Below, piece by piece: positions 63,826 through 64,000 of a stretch of 64,000 bases of DNA. This stretch comes from Archangium violaceum Cb vi76 (GTDB taxonomy: Bacteria; Myxococcota; Myxococcia; Myxococcales; Myxococcaceae): positions 124,001 to 188,000 of the forward strand of contig NZ_JPMI01000109.1 in NCBI RefSeq assembly GCF_000733295.1, given 5' to 3'. The notes under the pieces are model-generated. The model searched no databases, was not told where the DNA came from, and saw only the letters and a list, made by a program, of their open reading frames with translations. Positions within the stretch are counted from its first letter, which is position 1; each line of letters starts with the position of its first letter. The position numbers and the translations under genes are program-made.

Positions 63826-64000
63826 ATGCTTCTCAAGTACAAGATTACCATTCAAACGAGCTCCCGGTCTGGTGCTGGAACGGACGCGGACGTCTTCGTC
63901 AGCTTGATCGGCACCGAGGGGAGGAGTGAGCAGCACAGGCTGAACAGCCGCTTCCGTCGTGTCTTCAAGACCGGGGCAAGGGACGTCTTCACCGTCACGG
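63826..64000 (+). CDS. PLAT/LH2-domain protein, N-terminal part
   Basis: A frame starts at ATG 63826 and runs off the window. The first 58 residues begin MLLKYKITIQTSSRSGAGTD, then ADVFVSLIGTEGRSEQHRL and FKTGARDVFTVT, the standard start of a PLAT (LH2) domain, a beta-sandwich for lipid or protein contact. No signal peptide is visible. Further domains cannot be judged. Confidence 0.75.
   Translation, partial: MLLKYKITIQTSSRSGAGTDADVFVSLIGTEGRSEQHRLNSRFRRVFKTGARDVFTVT

Overview
The window reads as chromosomal DNA of a myxobacterium, probably from the Cystobacter/Archangium/Melittangium side of the order. The reasons are very high GC with strong third-position bias, a large share of lipoproteins, ECF sigma/zf-HC2 pairs, FHA-type sigma54 activators, a Ser/Thr kinase with TPRs, a MYXO-CTERM-like sorting tag and SitA-like toxin architecture. 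The genus is inference.

1-15.8 kb is mostly core: the end of smc, rsgA, a carboxypeptidase-regulatory-like repeat protein, a lipoprotein, an FHA/AAA+ regulator without GAFTGA, glutaredoxin, groEL-groES with a textbook promoter and CIRCE operator, a Nudix hydrolase, rpoZ, a histidine kinase and a LivK-type binding lipoprotein. 15.8-20.1 kb is a recombination scar: a bioY 5' piece joined in frame to an S28-peptidase 3' piece, a broken class II photolyase and a transposase shred, with two coupled lipoproteins between them, one carrying a JAMM metal-binding motif.

21.4-26.7 kb centres on a coupled ECF sigma / anti-sigma / caspase-beta-barrel / lipoprotein operon, flanked by a paralogue of its lipoprotein. 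26.9-33.8 kb holds a nucleotidyltransferase-like gene, a metallophosphoesterase and then two cargo blocks. The first has a second sigma/anti-sigma pair, a DM13 protein and a vanadium haloperoxidase-like enzyme. The second has a lipoprotein toxin with a GIY-YIG nuclease end and an Imm26-like immunity protein. Each block is closed by a copy of the metallophosphoesterase 3' end, as if cargo had accreted at that gene's terminus.

33.7-46.5 kb has an MpaB-type oxygenase with divergent TetR gene and twin operators, a giant Kelch/OmpA fusion, a HEIGH-type peptidase with a lost catalytic Glu, a pseudo-receiver, a tRNA 3'-end relic, a secreted trypsin-like protease, a desaturase, and an orphan toxin-like/immunity module behind a LysM stub. 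46.5-57.5 kb contains a probable sigma54 regulon: an FHA-activator gene, a crystallin/PPC/Vps62 lipoprotein and a tandem GON-domain lipoprotein. Both lipoprotein genes have -24/-12 promoters and the same palindrome about 67 bp further upstream. A TPR-Ser/Thr kinase lies beside them.

57.5-64 kb has a thiaminase I homologue, a large proline-rich protein of unknown role, SUKH-type immunity-like genes, several decayed genes (GH44-PKD, hotdog-like, lipocalin-like) and the start of a PLAT-domain protein cut by the window end. There is no CRISPR array, rRNA operon, intact tRNA, intact transposase or prophage.
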